Origin: Gonapodya sp. JEL0774
Lineage: Eukaryota; Monoblepharomycota; Monoblepharidomycetes; Monoblepharidales; Gonapodyaceae
Direction: 5' to 3'
Assembly: GCA_027604505.1 (NCBI GenBank)
Contig: JADIIX010000054.1
Location: 1 to 64,000, forward strand
DNA length: 64,000 bases
Numbering within the stretch: position 1 is the first letter of the stretch; every line of letters begins with the position of its first letter. The notes under the pieces were generated by a model that did no database searches, was not told where the DNA came from, and worked only from the letters and a program-made list of their open reading frames with translations. Positions 12,575-26,115 of the stretch are shown piece by piece. The position numbers and the translations under genes were made by a program.

Positions 12575-15500
12575 ATGGATCACACTGAGGAGGAGAACGT
12601 ATCCAACACCGCTCATTCTGAAACGAAAGATCATTTGCTAGACGCAATGGACTCTCAACACACACTCGCCGACGTGGTTGAGGACTTGGTTGCGTCTGCT
12701 GGTTCAGCCTCCAAACAAGCCCCAACGCCTGTAGAAGAGGAGGACACCTCTGCGTCGGGACTGGCCGAGGATCCAGTCGCTGCTCTTGATCTTGTAGAGG
12801 AGAATGGGGTCGCAGCTCCCGAGGTGACGCCTGTCGATGGGGATGACCAGGTGAAGACCGGTGTCAAACACACTGCCAGGGCGTCAACACTTCCAACAAT
12901 GATGTCATCCGTTACCTAGGCGTCGCTTCAAGACAACTCGATTTTTGATGGAGCCGCCGTCTCACAGAGCACGCAAGAGCTTATTCCGGGCCAGGATGAA
13001 GGTAAGCGGGCACTGTTGATTCTGACCGTTTTCTGCGCATCCTCTCTAAGAACGGGAACTTCTTCACTCAAGTTTCAAACATCCAGTACTCTACTCCATC
13101 GGACGATTCGCCCCTGGAAACCTCGTCCTCAATTGTAGAGGAGGACCCCACTGTTGGTTCAGAACTCGCCCAGGAACACGTTTCTGAAACTGTCATGTCG
13201 GCAAATTTCGATGGCGAAGCGCCGAAATATGCGGACTTCGTGGAATCAGCCGGAAATGAAGATGAGAGTGGAACCTGTGAGTCCTCATTCTCAATTACCA
13301 CCTTTGTTGACATCGTTCGATTTGTTTCTGAGCATCTCTCATTAACGCGTTAGCACTCGACCCGAGTGCCGCAACCATGAGCAGCGACGTCGTTGCTCTT
13401 GCGACTTCAGAATCGTCGACCGATGCACCTGCAGCGGAGCAAACCGAATCTGCACTGGACTCGTCGCCCCCACTCAGAGACGGGTCTGACCCCTCAGGCG
13501 AAGAGGCCACCTCCATGGACCAATCCGAGGATCTCGAAGATGCGAACGAGGAAACGTCTGGACTTCGTGGAACTGACGGGGAGCAGGAGGATGGAGGAGT
13601 TGCCGATACCCGTGACATTGCAGACGACGCCCCGGCTCCTGAGTCGAGCGTCGCAGAGAATTTAGACGAGAAGATTGATACCATAGAGGATACTGCCAAT
13701 GACGGCGAAGACGCGGGTGAGAATCAAGATGAGGACATTGACGCTGCGGTAGATGGGGAGGAAGAGACCGCCGACCGAGATCTCGAAGATCTGGGTGAGG
13801 ACCCTGAAGTAGAGTCCATCGGGTCGTTTGACGAGGATGCTGCGATCCCGGCTCCGAATGCCCCCTCTTGGATCGTCGACCCCCTCCACGACTCGCCTGA
13901 AACTTGGTTTCTCGACGAAGTCCTCGAACAAGAACAACGAGGGCAACTGCTGGACCACTTGCGAGAGCTACGAGAACTATCTGATGTTGTGCGAAGGACA
14001 AAGGAACGAGAGGATCGTCTCCAGGAGTTGGAACAGGTTCTCCTTGATAAAACCCTTCAAACTGGACAGCTCGTGGAGGAAGTCGGTGACTTGAGTGGAC
14101 AGGTTGCATCTTATAAGATGCAGCTGAGAGATGCCGAACGGAAGGTCGAGGAGGCTTTGGAGAGGGAAGCGGCCATGCAGAAGAGATTGACGCGGCTTCA
14201 AGAGGATATGGAAGGTAAGAGTCGGCCTCTGCCTTGATGAAAGAACGGCCTTCCTGACGATGTCAATCACACAGCCGCCGAAAGTAGATCTGCTGCCCTC
14301 CATGAATCTGAAGTGGCCAAGCACAGTGCCCGGGTTCTATCCCTCGAAGCGGACGTTCGTGACCTGGAAAGGCGTGCAATTCGTGAGGAAGAGGATCGCA
14401 AAGCTGTTGAAGAAAAGAACTTGTCCCTCACGAAGCAGTTGGATGAGGAGCGCAAGCGTCGGGAAGGTCTCGTCCGTCGCCTCAATGTCCTCGGCAACCA
14501 ACTGGATAACGCTGCTACGAAAGTCGAGCACCCCCAACCATCTGTCAGAGTTGAACATCCTCGCGTGGTAGCTGGTCGACGTCTGCCCACCAGACCCGGC
14601 GTGCCCCGGATCGTGGAGACTCCGCCGGCTGGAGAGCAGGCTGTTCGCCAACGCTCACTGCCTCGCAACACAGAACCTCCCAAAGCTGATGTGAAACCCG
14701 CTTCTTCCAGTCAAAAGATGGCCCGGCGTCGTGTGGACCCTTACGACCCGACTCCGGCCCTTCGCGACGAGCTGGATCGTACTCAGAACCTTCACCGGGA
14801 AGAGGTCGCCAAGGTTTCTGATCTCACGACTCAACTTGAAGCGCTTATGGTGGAGGCCGAGGGACTCAAAGAAAGGCTAGTGGAACTGCAGGCAGACCAC
14901 CTCCGAGAAATGGAATCTCTCCAGAACCTTCACAAAACAGACCTGGAAGCAGTGCTGGAAGTAAGGGACTCCTTCAGAGAATCTCTTACTCAGGAACTCG
15001 GCCGGCGGCACGCTGCAGAAATTGAGTCAATGAGGCAACAACACTCCGAGGAAGTTGCTCATCTCCGCGACGAACTGGCGAAGCTGCAGACCGAATTAGA
15101 TGCGGTGAACGCACGTATCGTGGCCGAATCCAGAGAGTATGTTTAGCGTGATTTGTAATTTTTCCCCGTCCCAACTTGGCCACTGATGATGTGACACATT
15201 TTTTAGAGCTGCTGCGAAGTATGCTGATTTAGAGAATCGCAGCTTGCAGGATCGTTTGCGCTTTGAGATCGCCATCCGGAAAGCCGAGGAGGAATCAGCG
15301 AACCTACGACGTGGAACGGTGAGCTCCCAGGAGAGGGTTCAGTACGAAATGATGGTACAGAAGGCGGAAGCCGAAGCATCGAGTTTGAAGGCCCAACTAG
15401 CGCTGATGGCGGAAAGGACTCGAGGGATCACAAATGAGTAAGTACGGCATTTCCCCGCAACCCGCCGGTCTTCAGTGTCTCAGTTATGTCCATTCGAAGC

Positions 15501-18500
15501 TCTATGTCGCAGGGGCTATCTCGGGATTCTCATCTGGGAATCGGTATGGATTTCCCGGCCTCGTCCATTCTTCGCCAGTCAGATGCCGATGTCGTGAAGC
15601 TCCAATCTGAGATTGTCTCTTTGAGTGAGCGGCTTGAAGCCAGTAAACAACAGTGAGTCGCTCTCAGACAACACCGAGCTCGTTAGAAGGAGTGTGAGCT
15701 GAGCTTTCGCACGTACCATGTAGAACTGCGTCGTGTATTCAAGAACGGGATCGCTATGAGTCAATGGTTCGCGCAGCAGAAGTTGAGATCATGAGGTTGC
15801 GAGCTGAACGAACACAATCTCGAGGAAGCATTGATGAGTGAGCACGTATTCACATTGTACTGATTACAACTGGCGATAACTGAGTAATTTATGCTCCTAG
15901 AAAACCTTTCACAGCACAACACGATGCTCCAAACGGTTTTCCACCAAGTCGGCCCGTTGCTACCCGCCCCACCGAGGAGGATGCTCAGACTCTCCGCTCG
16001 GAAATTGCCATTCTCGCACAACGTCTCAGAGCTGGTGAAGAGTGAGTAACCAAAACTTCAATTTTGTCCGCATCATTGGTCACTGGTTTCACCTATTTTA
16101 AAAGGTCAAATGGCGATGATGGCCCTCACATTGAGAAGTGAGTCCAACATTGTACATGGTCATGATATCATTGTACATATTGCCTTTTATTCGCAGATCT
16201 CGCACTCTAGAAGTCGGAAGGATGAACGGGGATGTCGGAACTGCACCGGTCCAGCCAGGTGTTGTCGCAAGCACAATTGCGGAGAAGGACGAAAAAATTT
16301 CAAGACTGCAATTAGAACTCGCAAGCCTCGCGACGGAAAAGGACAACAAGATTTCACGATTGGAAACCCAGCTTGGCGTTTTCCTCGCGGAGGCTGATGG
16401 GAGGATCGCGCAGATGCAAAGTGAAACAAACGCCCTGCTAGTGCAGAGGGATGTGAAACTCACGGAACTGGAAAATGAGTTGAACATCCTTGTCGCCGAG
16501 CGGGAGGGTCTCGAACACAGGTATGTTGAATACATCATTGTGCTTGTGCTTGCCGCAATAACTGATGGGAGTCTGGATCGGACAGTCACCAACAAAACGT
16601 TCACAAATTGCAAGGTGACATCACGAAGCTCATTAAGCAAATAGAAGATTTGGAAGCAGCGTAAGTGCAGAATCCCATTATCGTAGTAGCCCGCCTGGGA
16701 GAAGTCAACACTCGCTTTTCAGTTCGTCTGCCCAATTCGAAAGGACAGCGCGTGAGAAAGCCCACCTGGAGAGCCGGTTGCAAGAGGATGCGGAGAAGTA
16801 GGTTCCCTATTGGACCGTAATGTTGAGACCCCCTTCTTCGGCCACTAAATTTGTTGTGGAATAAGGTACCGCGAGCTGCAAGCTTACGCATCAAATTCCA
16901 GACTACAGTTGGAGACACGTATCGCGCACCTAGAAGCAGAGCTGACGCGGTTATCTCAATTTTCCGATGACTCCGCCCTTGCGGTGCATGTTGAGACGGC
17001 ATTATTGGACTCTCAGTTGCGCGCAACCTCGGACGTGCTCGGAGAGGTTTCGAGCAGCGTTAACTCGCTCTTCGACAAAATTTCAGGCATCGGCAATCGG
17101 GAGCCTTATGAAGGAAGTCCAGGAGTGCCAAGGTCGGGGTTACGATCTCTCCCGGTTGCGGCACCCGAACAGACGGCTGCGGCACTCCTAGCACCTGTCC
17201 AGGCGGCGTTATTGGACTCCCAACTTGAGGCCACTTCGGATATGCTGGCCACTTTGACGGGTACTTTACAGGCTGTGTTTGCAGATATGGCCGAAATGGC
17301 AACCGCGCCACAACACTCTCACAGTTCAAATGTGAATGGTAACGAAGAAGAGCGCCCCGTATCTCCACAGAACGATGACGACCTTTTCGATGATTCCCCT
17401 CTGATGGCACCCATCCACACGTCGCTCGCTGCATCACAACTCGACATGACCTCGCAAATGCTCGCAGACGTTTCAACGAACCTACATTCATTGTTCGAAC
17501 ACATTGGAGCCCTCCACGCTGATCTTGCAAGCCGACCAAGGTCCATTCAAGCGGAGCAGACCGAACCGATGTTAGAAATCATTTCTGACAATACAGAAGT
17601 CGGCCAGTCCGTCGAAAGGCTGAGAGATTTCACTAACGTGCAGTCCTCACAGTTCGGATTGAGGGACGATGACCAGACTACTGTCCCCGTGGAGACAGTT
17701 CTCTTGGATTCTCAGTTGGAAGCAACTTCGGAAATGCTCAACGATGTCACCACCAATTTGGAATCGCTATTGGCGAATGTTCGAGGCTTAATGGCAGCCG
17801 AGCAACTGAGTCCCTCACCTCTAAATATTCAGTCTGAGCTCGACAATAGGAGTGTACCTGAGAGCGTTGCCATGTTCTCGATTCCAGTTGAAACGGCACT
17901 GTTGGATTCCCAGCTGGAATCAACTTCGGAAATGCTGGAAGAGTTCTCCAAGGCCCTGCAGACCTACGTGGAGAATGTGGCCGTGGCGAGGCAGGCGGAC
18001 GCTGCTATTATGGCGGAAGCCGCAAGGAATCTTGTAGAGACACAGGCAGATGAGTTGATGCTGGAGCAACAAGACACCATGTTATCTGCCACAATCGAGA
18101 CAGCGTTGTTGGATTCTCAACTTGAAGCGACCGCAGACATGCTCTCAAGCGTTTCGAGTAGTGTCCACGAGGTTGTCGGGAGGGTATCTGCCGAGCGTGA
18201 TCACTTAGCAAAAGATGTCTCTTCTCTAACTGCACAAATTAGCTCTTTGCACCTGCAACTCGCCACCGCGAGCCAAACAACTCGTGAACTGGAAGTTTCG
18301 CATGAAGAGGTGGTCGCAAAGTTGTCGATAAAGCATGAACAGCTATTGCGAGAGCGCACAGCGGACCACGAAGCTGTCATTCGGACGTTGCGAGCACAGC
18401 TCAGCGGGTCGAATCAACGGATTGCTGAAATCGAAATGGACCACAGCCGCTCCCTGGATGAACATATTACGGACTTATCTGGAGATCTGGATGAAGTGAA

Positions 18501-21500
18501 CACGCTAAAAGCGCAACTTGCGGTGGCGCAAGCAAGATCGATTCAGGTTGAAACGGGCCACCGTCGGGACATGAATCAACAAGCGGCCGAGCATGACGCC
18601 AAGGTGGAAGCAATTGAAGCAGAATTGGGGAGAGTTCAAGCCCGCGTTGTTGAGCTCGAGCTTTTGTTGGATCGTCAGGGCACAGAGCAAGCATTGGAAT
18701 TGACTGCCGTGCGGGCTGAGTTGAAAAATTCTCACCACCGCTTAGAGCAGCTGCAAGCCTCGATTGACCAGCAGAAGGAGGATCACAAGCGTGCCATTGA
18801 AGACCTCAACTCGATTCATGCAGAGAATGTCGCTATCCTGGAGAACCAATTGGCAGAAGCCAGAACACATCTAAGCGGGTCTGGTGAAACTGGGAACACG
18901 GGTGTCGATCGAGACTTGGGTACAAACGCAGATGATTCAGCAGTTCTGGCAGCAAATTCTCGCATCGTGGAGCTTGAGGCGACTCTTGATCAAATGGCAG
19001 GCAGCCACGACCTGAAGATTGAATCACTTGAGGCTAAGATCAGTGAGTTGGTCCTCGCACTTGAACGCCTTGGGGAAGAACACGCTCGCCTGCGGGAGGA
19101 GCGGGACGCCGAGCATGCCAGCAAGGTTGCATCGTTTGATTCAGAGCTGGCAGCAACGAAAGATAGGGTTGTTGAGCTCGAGGAGGAACTAAGAAGCTTC
19201 CGTGCGGATGCTTCGGTGGAACAATCGAACGCCCTCAATGACCTCATTCCGGACAATGCTTCCAAAGTCATCGAATTGCAGCAACAGCTTCGTTTCACCA
19301 CTTCTTCACTGGCGGAAGTCGAGGAAAAGCTTCGACAGGTGCTGGCGGAACAAGATGCGGCGCACCAAGTAACAACTGCTGCCGTACAAGCCGCAGAGAT
19401 CGGCCTGAAAGCTCGTATAGGGGAATTAGAAGCGCATATCCTTGAACAGGACCATCAATATCGAAACTCTATGGCGGAAGTTGCGAAGTTAACTGAGATT
19501 GAAGCTGAGCTTAATGTTACAAAGCAACTACTCGCAAATCTTGAACTGGAATACGGACGTGCGACTGAAGAGGCGAATGCTCAATTGTTGCAAAAGGAAA
19601 CAGAACACGGTACTGTACTGATCCAGCAAAAATCGGAACACGAAGCAGCGCTCACTGAGCTTCAGGAGAAATTGGCAAACGCCGAACAGAGTGTGATTGA
19701 GCTTGGGTTAGTTCAGAAACAATTGGAACAAGTCTTAACGAGAGACTCTGCTTTGGAGGCCGAATTGGAGTCTGCGAAGGAACATCTGAGACAATTGGAA
19801 GCGGATCGTGTCCGTTCTCTTGACGCCATGAGTGACCACGATTCGGCCGTTAAACTAATCCGATCTGACCTCGCGCGTGCGGAGGGCCGGGTGAAGGAGC
19901 TTGAGTCCGAGCTGCGGGAGACTCGGGAGGACCATGTACGAAGTATGGAGGCGTTTGATGTTGAACTCGGAGCTTCCAAGCAAACAATTGCAGACTTGCA
20001 ATCACAGTGCATGGATTCGGTGAAAGCAGCTGGCGAGAAGGACTCCGCGTTGACAGCGATGCGATCCGCCCTTGCAGAATCGGAGGAGAAGGCTAGAACC
20101 CTGGACTCGGAGATTCAACAACATCTTGACGTTCATACCTCTCGATTAGCATCACTTGAGGAAGAGCTGTCGTCGTCTAAGATAAGGGAAGAGGATCTAC
20201 GATCACAACTCGTTGAGCTCCAGCGACATGATGGCACGCGGGACGACGCGCTGTCACAGCTGGAGACGCACCTCACCGCGGCCCGATCGAGAGTTGTTGA
20301 TGTCGAGGAGCAATTGCTGTCTATTTCTGCTGAACGGGAGACTGAACGCACCAGGTATGTGAAAGTGTGTACGTCATTTGGCGCCTTGTGTGCTGATTAT
20401 TTGATGTTATCAAGGCTCAACGACTCTTTGACCGCCCTGCGGGAAGAACATGCAGAAACAGAGGAAGCGTCAGCGAAGGCTATTGCAGACCTTCGTGCAA
20501 TGATTTCCATTTTTAAAGCGGAAGTCAAGCAGTAAGTTGACCGGTGTACGATGAGCCGAATCGGAGAATTATCAGGTTAACATCCCGTTCCGCCAGGCGG
20601 GAAGAGCAGACGCACGATGAACTTGCACAAATTGGAGAATTGGATCAAAAACTGATGAACTGCCAAGATACTCTTGCCATCTTGGGAAGCTCTCTGAACG
20701 TGCCTGGCGGGCAGAACCTGAGATCGTAAGTCCTCTTAAATCGCCCGGGTTTCTGAAAGAAAATCGACCCGACATTCTTTTCAGACTTTCCCCGGCGGCT
20801 GATTCTGCGGATATGCCACCGGCCTATGATATGACAACGTGAGTAGCCCATCACAGACAGCGTTTCAGTTGGACGGATGAGAGTTGTTCAACACCTGTAT
20901 CCTCTGTTCACACAAGACGAGGTCTTGAAGTTTCAGTGCAGCATGAACAGGTTGTCTCCGCGCTGAATGACCAGTTAGCTAGCAAGATTGCTGAGCTGGA
21001 GCAGCTTCGAACAGATCACGGTCTCGAAATGGAACAGTGAGTGACTTCATGCGATCAAGGAGGAGACAGGTACCAATGATTCTCATTTATTTCAGAGCCG
21101 AAGTGCGTCTCACAACGATCAAGAACCAGCGTGCTGCGGATGCAAAGAAGGTGAAGACTGCCATTACAAGCCTTCAAAACCGGATCGAGGAACTTAGGTC
21201 CCAGCTTGATGAAACTTCCAAAGCGTAATTACTGTGCTATTATTCGAGGCTTGTCAATCTAGCTGCTCATGATCCTATTTCCACATTGTTTCAGGGCTGA
21301 TGCAAAGGTTGCTCAGGCTCAAGTTGAATTTGACTCCAAACTTCAAGAACTCACATCGGAACGCGATAGAGAGTCACAATTTGCCGCTGAGAGAATCATG
21401 AACTTGCAGATGCAGCTGCAAGAGGAAGAATCAAAAATCTCACAAATTCAAGGGCAATTAAAAGCATCTCAAAATGAGCTCAGCAAGGCAACAGCGAGGG

Positions 21501-24500
21501 CTGTCGGCTTGGAGTACGAAATTCGGGACCTTGAACGAGAGAATACGCGAGAAAAGGAGACGTGGGTACATCTCAATTTGTGCTTTTTCCGTTCGGCAAT
21601 TAAACATATTGGGCGATAGGTTCAAGACCATTGTAGCGGATCTCAGTCAGCACCTCGAGAATGCAGTAGCCCGGGAAGCTGAATTGAAGAATCGAACATT
21701 GGAGCTCGAGCAGAAAGTCAAAGCAGCTGAGTCCTCAGCTGCTCAATTGCGTGTGCAATTGGATACGGTGGACGGGTCGCAGAGAGATCTCAAACAGCAA
21801 CTAGAGAATGCAGCTTCAAGAGAACAGAAGGTAACTCACATCACCGGAGAGCTCGAGAAGGAGATAAAAGTGGCCGAGCGTGTGGCAGAGGAGCTTCGGG
21901 AACAATTGGAGCAATCATTACTTCGCGAGCAAGTTGCTTCTCAGACAATTCAGGACCTTCGATCCAGGCTACAAAGTGGAACGATCGATGCTCCGGAGTC
22001 GGATGACTCTACTTCTTACGCAACCACACCGTCGGAATCAAGCGCTCTCATTGCGCAGCTGCGGAGCCAGTTGAGCTTAGCTGGTGCTAAGGAAGATCAA
22101 ATTTCCAAGTCGAACCGGGAGCTGGAGATGAAACTCCGCGAGGCGGAGGAATCATTGGCCAAGATAAAGCGGGACTCCAATGTAATTAGGGACGACCAAA
22201 GGGAAACAAGTCGTGATCTTATAATTGGAGGAACTCCAACGAACTCAGAAGAGCTCACGCGAGAGGTTGAACGTCTGAACGCTCAACTTTCTAACCGAGA
22301 TTTGTCTATCAAGGAGGCAGATACAGAGATTGAGCGTCTCGGTGAGGAATTAAGCCGTTTGTCAGCTCTGTACCAAGAGGCTACTTCGGAGTTGGAAAAG
22401 CTTGCTTCTCGGCAATCGGATCTCCTGAGTCAAGTTGGATCTTCGCAGGGAGTGATGGAGGAGTAAGTACATCTGCTCTGTTCGGACTTTTCCATCCGGA
22501 CGTATCTTAGGTGTTACCTCTTTTGTCAGGGGTCGTTCATTGAGAGAAGCAAACCAGCAGAGCGAGCAGCAGCTCCAGGTGTACATTGAGAAGGTATCGT
22601 TGCTGGAAAATGATATCCTGGCAAAGACAAATGAACATGCCTTGAGAGTCGTGGAGTGAGTGTGAAAAAGAATAGAATGAGGTATCTTCTTGTGAATAAC
22701 GAGTTGTTGCGTCTTAGATACGAGCAAGCCGCCAGTCAGCAGAAGAAAGAATTGGAATCAGTTCGTCAGCAGCTCTCTGTTCGAGAAAACGAAGTCCACG
22801 CGGCCAAAATGGAGGTGATGAAGCTTCAGGAGCAAGTTGACGATTTGGAAGCGACCCTGCGGGTCCAAATGGAGAGGTTAGGGATCCTTGTCTTACAAAT
22901 AAGTTGCTGGTCTCTCAAACATGCTCAACTTCTGTTAGCACCAATGCCCAAGCCAAATCTCGGGACGAAAAGGTCTCTCAACTCCGGGAGGAGTTGGAGG
23001 TTCGCCAAGTGAACATGAACCAGCTGTTGCAAAAGTATGCAGATTTAGAGGAGGAATACAAGGAGTACGTTCTCGAGAAGAGGGAGGAGACGTCAAGGTT
23101 TGTTTTTAGTGTCATAATTTTCTGACTCTGCTTCGTTCGGACTATGTCGTCGCTATTCCAGCTTCAACAATCAGTTGGCCGCCCTTCATGAGTATATCGA
23201 GGAACGAGACTCCAAGATTGCAGAGCTCGCATCACAGAATGAGGAAGGTAAACGGGAGTTGCTGGAAGAAAAGCAAGCGTAAGTTTTTTTTGCGCTTCCA
23301 GACGGCCAACGTCATTTCATTGTTCCCCACTCTGCACTCAGTGGTACCGTCAGAGTTCAAAAGCTACAATCGCGTATTGAAGCACAAGATGAAGAGTATC
23401 AATCTCTCATGACAGAAGTAGCGCGGGACCTCGACGAAAATCAAAAAGAGAAGAAGATGTGAGGATTGTCATCTTGTCGGTTTGTCTCGACATTCACCCC
23501 TCTATTTGCTTGCGTGATGTGCCTACCCACACAGACTGCGGGAAAAGCTAGAGGCATTGGAGAACAAGTTGACGACAGAAGGGAAGGACCTGCAAGAACA
23601 AGTCACGGCTCTCGACGCGCAGCTTCTGACGTCTTCGGACCTCGTTCAACAAATTGTTCCTACGTTATCCACTCTGCTTGGTGTGTCGGGAGTTCCTGCT
23701 GTGTTAAATGTCGTCCCCACTCAACCACAGGTGGAAACATCTCGAGAAGTGCCCAAAGCTTCTTCTTCTGTCGAAATCCACCGGCTCAACAACGCTATAG
23801 AGAAACTCAAAAAGGATCACGAGCTTGAGTTGATCACCCTGAAAGAGAGCCACCAGCGAGAATTGCAACGCATTTCTCACGAGACAGCAATTCAAGCTGC
23901 TGATGCGGAGCTCGAGAATATTCGGAAGACAGAAATACCCCCGCCACCGTATACCACAAATCCGAATGCATCAACTGCAGAGCTTCTACAGCAGCTAGAA
24001 CTAGCACGGTTGAAGCTTGAGGAGGAACAGAAAGCTCATACGAAGAAATTGTCGCATATGAAGACTATTTTGGAACAGACCAATCACTGTGAGTACCCAA
24101 CAGTTCATCTCTACTATCTCGTTTCCTCATTTTCTCTTGTCAGTGTTCCCCGAGAACAACCAACTGCGACAAACAATCGCCATGCAGACGAGGGACCTGG
24201 ATGACTTGGAAGAACAGCTTAAAGAGCTAGAGGACACTCGAGCCGATCTTGAGGAGACAAATCAAGAACTTCTGGAACGCGTAGCGCAGCTTCAGAGCAT
24301 GCATGGCCCAGATCATGAGGACGATCAGGAGCTTCACGAGGCTCGGGCTGCAGAGTACGAGGAGGAAATCAGAAACCTGCGCTTGGAGTTCCAGGAACAA
24401 GAGGACGATTACCAAAAGCGCTTGGCCAAAGTGCAAATGATGACCAATATCGCCCACACCTCTGTGTCTTTGATGGAGCAACACTTGGGAAAGATTGAGG

Positions 24501-25670
24501 AACGGTTGAAGGTACAAGAGCAGAATCATACCTACGAGATCCAGGAATACGCTGACAGGCTACAACTCATGGAGGCGAACTACGAGGTCCGCATTGACAG
24601 CTTGATGGCGGAACATGAGGCGAAGCTGGAAGCGTTGGAACTGGAGATCACGACCCTTCATGAAGCACTTGCCGCGGAAGGGGAAAAGAACGCAGAGCGG
24701 ACTCAATCACTTATTGATGAAGTTCGTTCAGGCACAGCGGTGGTCCACGATTATGAATACCGTTTGGGCCTGCTGGAGGTTGAGGGTGTCAAACTAGTGA
24801 ATGGCATTAAGAAGGCACACGAGGAGACCAACGGCCTCGGAAATGAGGTAGCTAACTATGACGACGATGTTCGTACACTCGTTGAAGAGGCCGAGAAACT
24901 TGGGCAAGCCGCAGAAGTTTGGAAAAAGACCACCGAGACTTTGAGGTCAGAGAACGAGAAGCTCAGGCAGCAGTTGCAAGCTGTGGGAAGGTGAGGACAA
25001 TGGCCTTTTTTGTATTCGCTTTCCGTTATAAATACGCTTTCCGCATGCCTACTCTTTAGCAAATCGGTTTTTGCCGCTGCTAGCGTGGAAGTAACATCCG
25101 ACGACCCTACTGCGAGCGGTGGGTCCCCGCAGACGATTTACAATGAGCCCTCTGATGTGGAAGCTTTGAAGCTCACTAGTGAGAAAAAGGAGCTGCAGGC
25201 GGAGCTGGAAAAGTGAGTTGTGCTTGTAATCTTCGCCTCTCTCTCATTTCCAAATTCGATTATTTACCGACAGAGCACAAGCACAAATCTCCGAGCTCCA
25301 GCAAGCTCAGTCCGCTGCTGCAGCTGAGGTCTCAACACTCAGTACTCAACTCAACTCAGTTTCCTCAACCATAAATGCCCTGCGCTCTGAGAAGGACCAA
25401 CTTTCCTCTGATCTTACCCTCCTGCGCACGGAACATAATGAGGAGCACGACTCTCTCATGGCGAAGGTCAGCACGCTCGAGGACCAAATATCCTCCTTGA
25501 TGTCCGAGAAGAGTGCTTTAGAGAACCAGCTGAAGGAGCAGGGTCTCAAGAGTGCTCTCCTGCAACAGCAAACGCCCAAGCTGAAACAGCAGGTCAAAGA
25601 CTTGAAGGAAGAAGTTGCCGTGCAAAAAGCCCGGATCGCTGAATTGCAGTCGAGAGTTGGTGAGGCTTGA
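12575..25670 (+). CDS. Giant coiled-coil protein (about 3,700 aa)
   Basis: About 30 exons separated by introns of 40-90 nt run without an in-frame break from the ATG at 12575 to the TGA at 25668. Clear early exons are 12575-12850, 12920-13001, 13073-13276 and 13354-14215; the largest runs from about 16866 to 20354. The first roughly 430 residues are acidic and low-complexity (Glu, Asp, Ser, Pro). From about 13900 to the end nearly everything has heptad, Glu/Lys/Gln/Leu-rich coiled-coil character. At 16984-18195 six copies of a 36-residue module with the core ALLDSQLEATSEML occur. I see no motor, PACT, GRIP or membrane segment. It lies next to a CEP192-like gene, so a centrosome, rootlet or pericentriolar scaffold is a reasonable guess, but golgin-like or nuclear-envelope roles are equally open. 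The possibility that it is two adjacent genes cannot be excluded without transcripts. Confidence 0.75.
16984..18195 (+). repeat. Six-copy ALLDSQLEATSEML protein module
   Basis: Six in-frame copies of a 36-residue unit start at 16984, 17191, 17407, 17683, 17881 and 18088 (198-276 nt apart). The shared pattern is (I/V)xVETALLDSQLEATSEML followed by an amphipathic half ending near L-x-x-(V/I). Copy 3 is the most diverged (LAASQLDMTSQML). Linkers between units are unrelated in sequence and length, which points to selection on the unit rather than a simple tandem duplication. Confidence 0.85.
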
Positions 25671-26115
25671 AACGGGAGAGATGGACGACAATTTTGAGAC
25701 GTTCGGCGAGCGGGACCTCGTCACTGAAAATTTGAGTTGCCTTGCTGGATCTTTGACATTTAACCAGGTGTTATCATAATTATAGATCGGGGAGGATTTG
25801 GGTTGCCGGATTTGGGACGTTGCTGGAAGAACATTTACATAAAAAGTGCAGAAACTAGTCGTTTTCTATTGCTACCCCTTTGCTTATCTGTATAGACATA
25901 TATTTATGTGGCTCCCTTCCCCTGTAATAGAATCGTTGTTTGCGATCATACCTGCTAAACCAAAATTTCTCTGTATTTATGTAACCGTAGTCCTACAAAT
26001 CCGAATCAACCCCAACCTTTACACTATCTCGACCTTCCCCAGCCAAGAACCGCAAACCCCCGCGGTGTTGGACACCCAGTCTCATCGACTTGTTACCAAG
26101 CCGCATGTGAAGCAC
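25671..26115. other. Convergent intergenic region
   Basis: 445 bases between the stop codons of the giant coiled-coil gene (+) and the PEX11-family gene (-). AT-rich, presumably both 3' untranslated regions. No gene seen. Confidence 0.45.
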
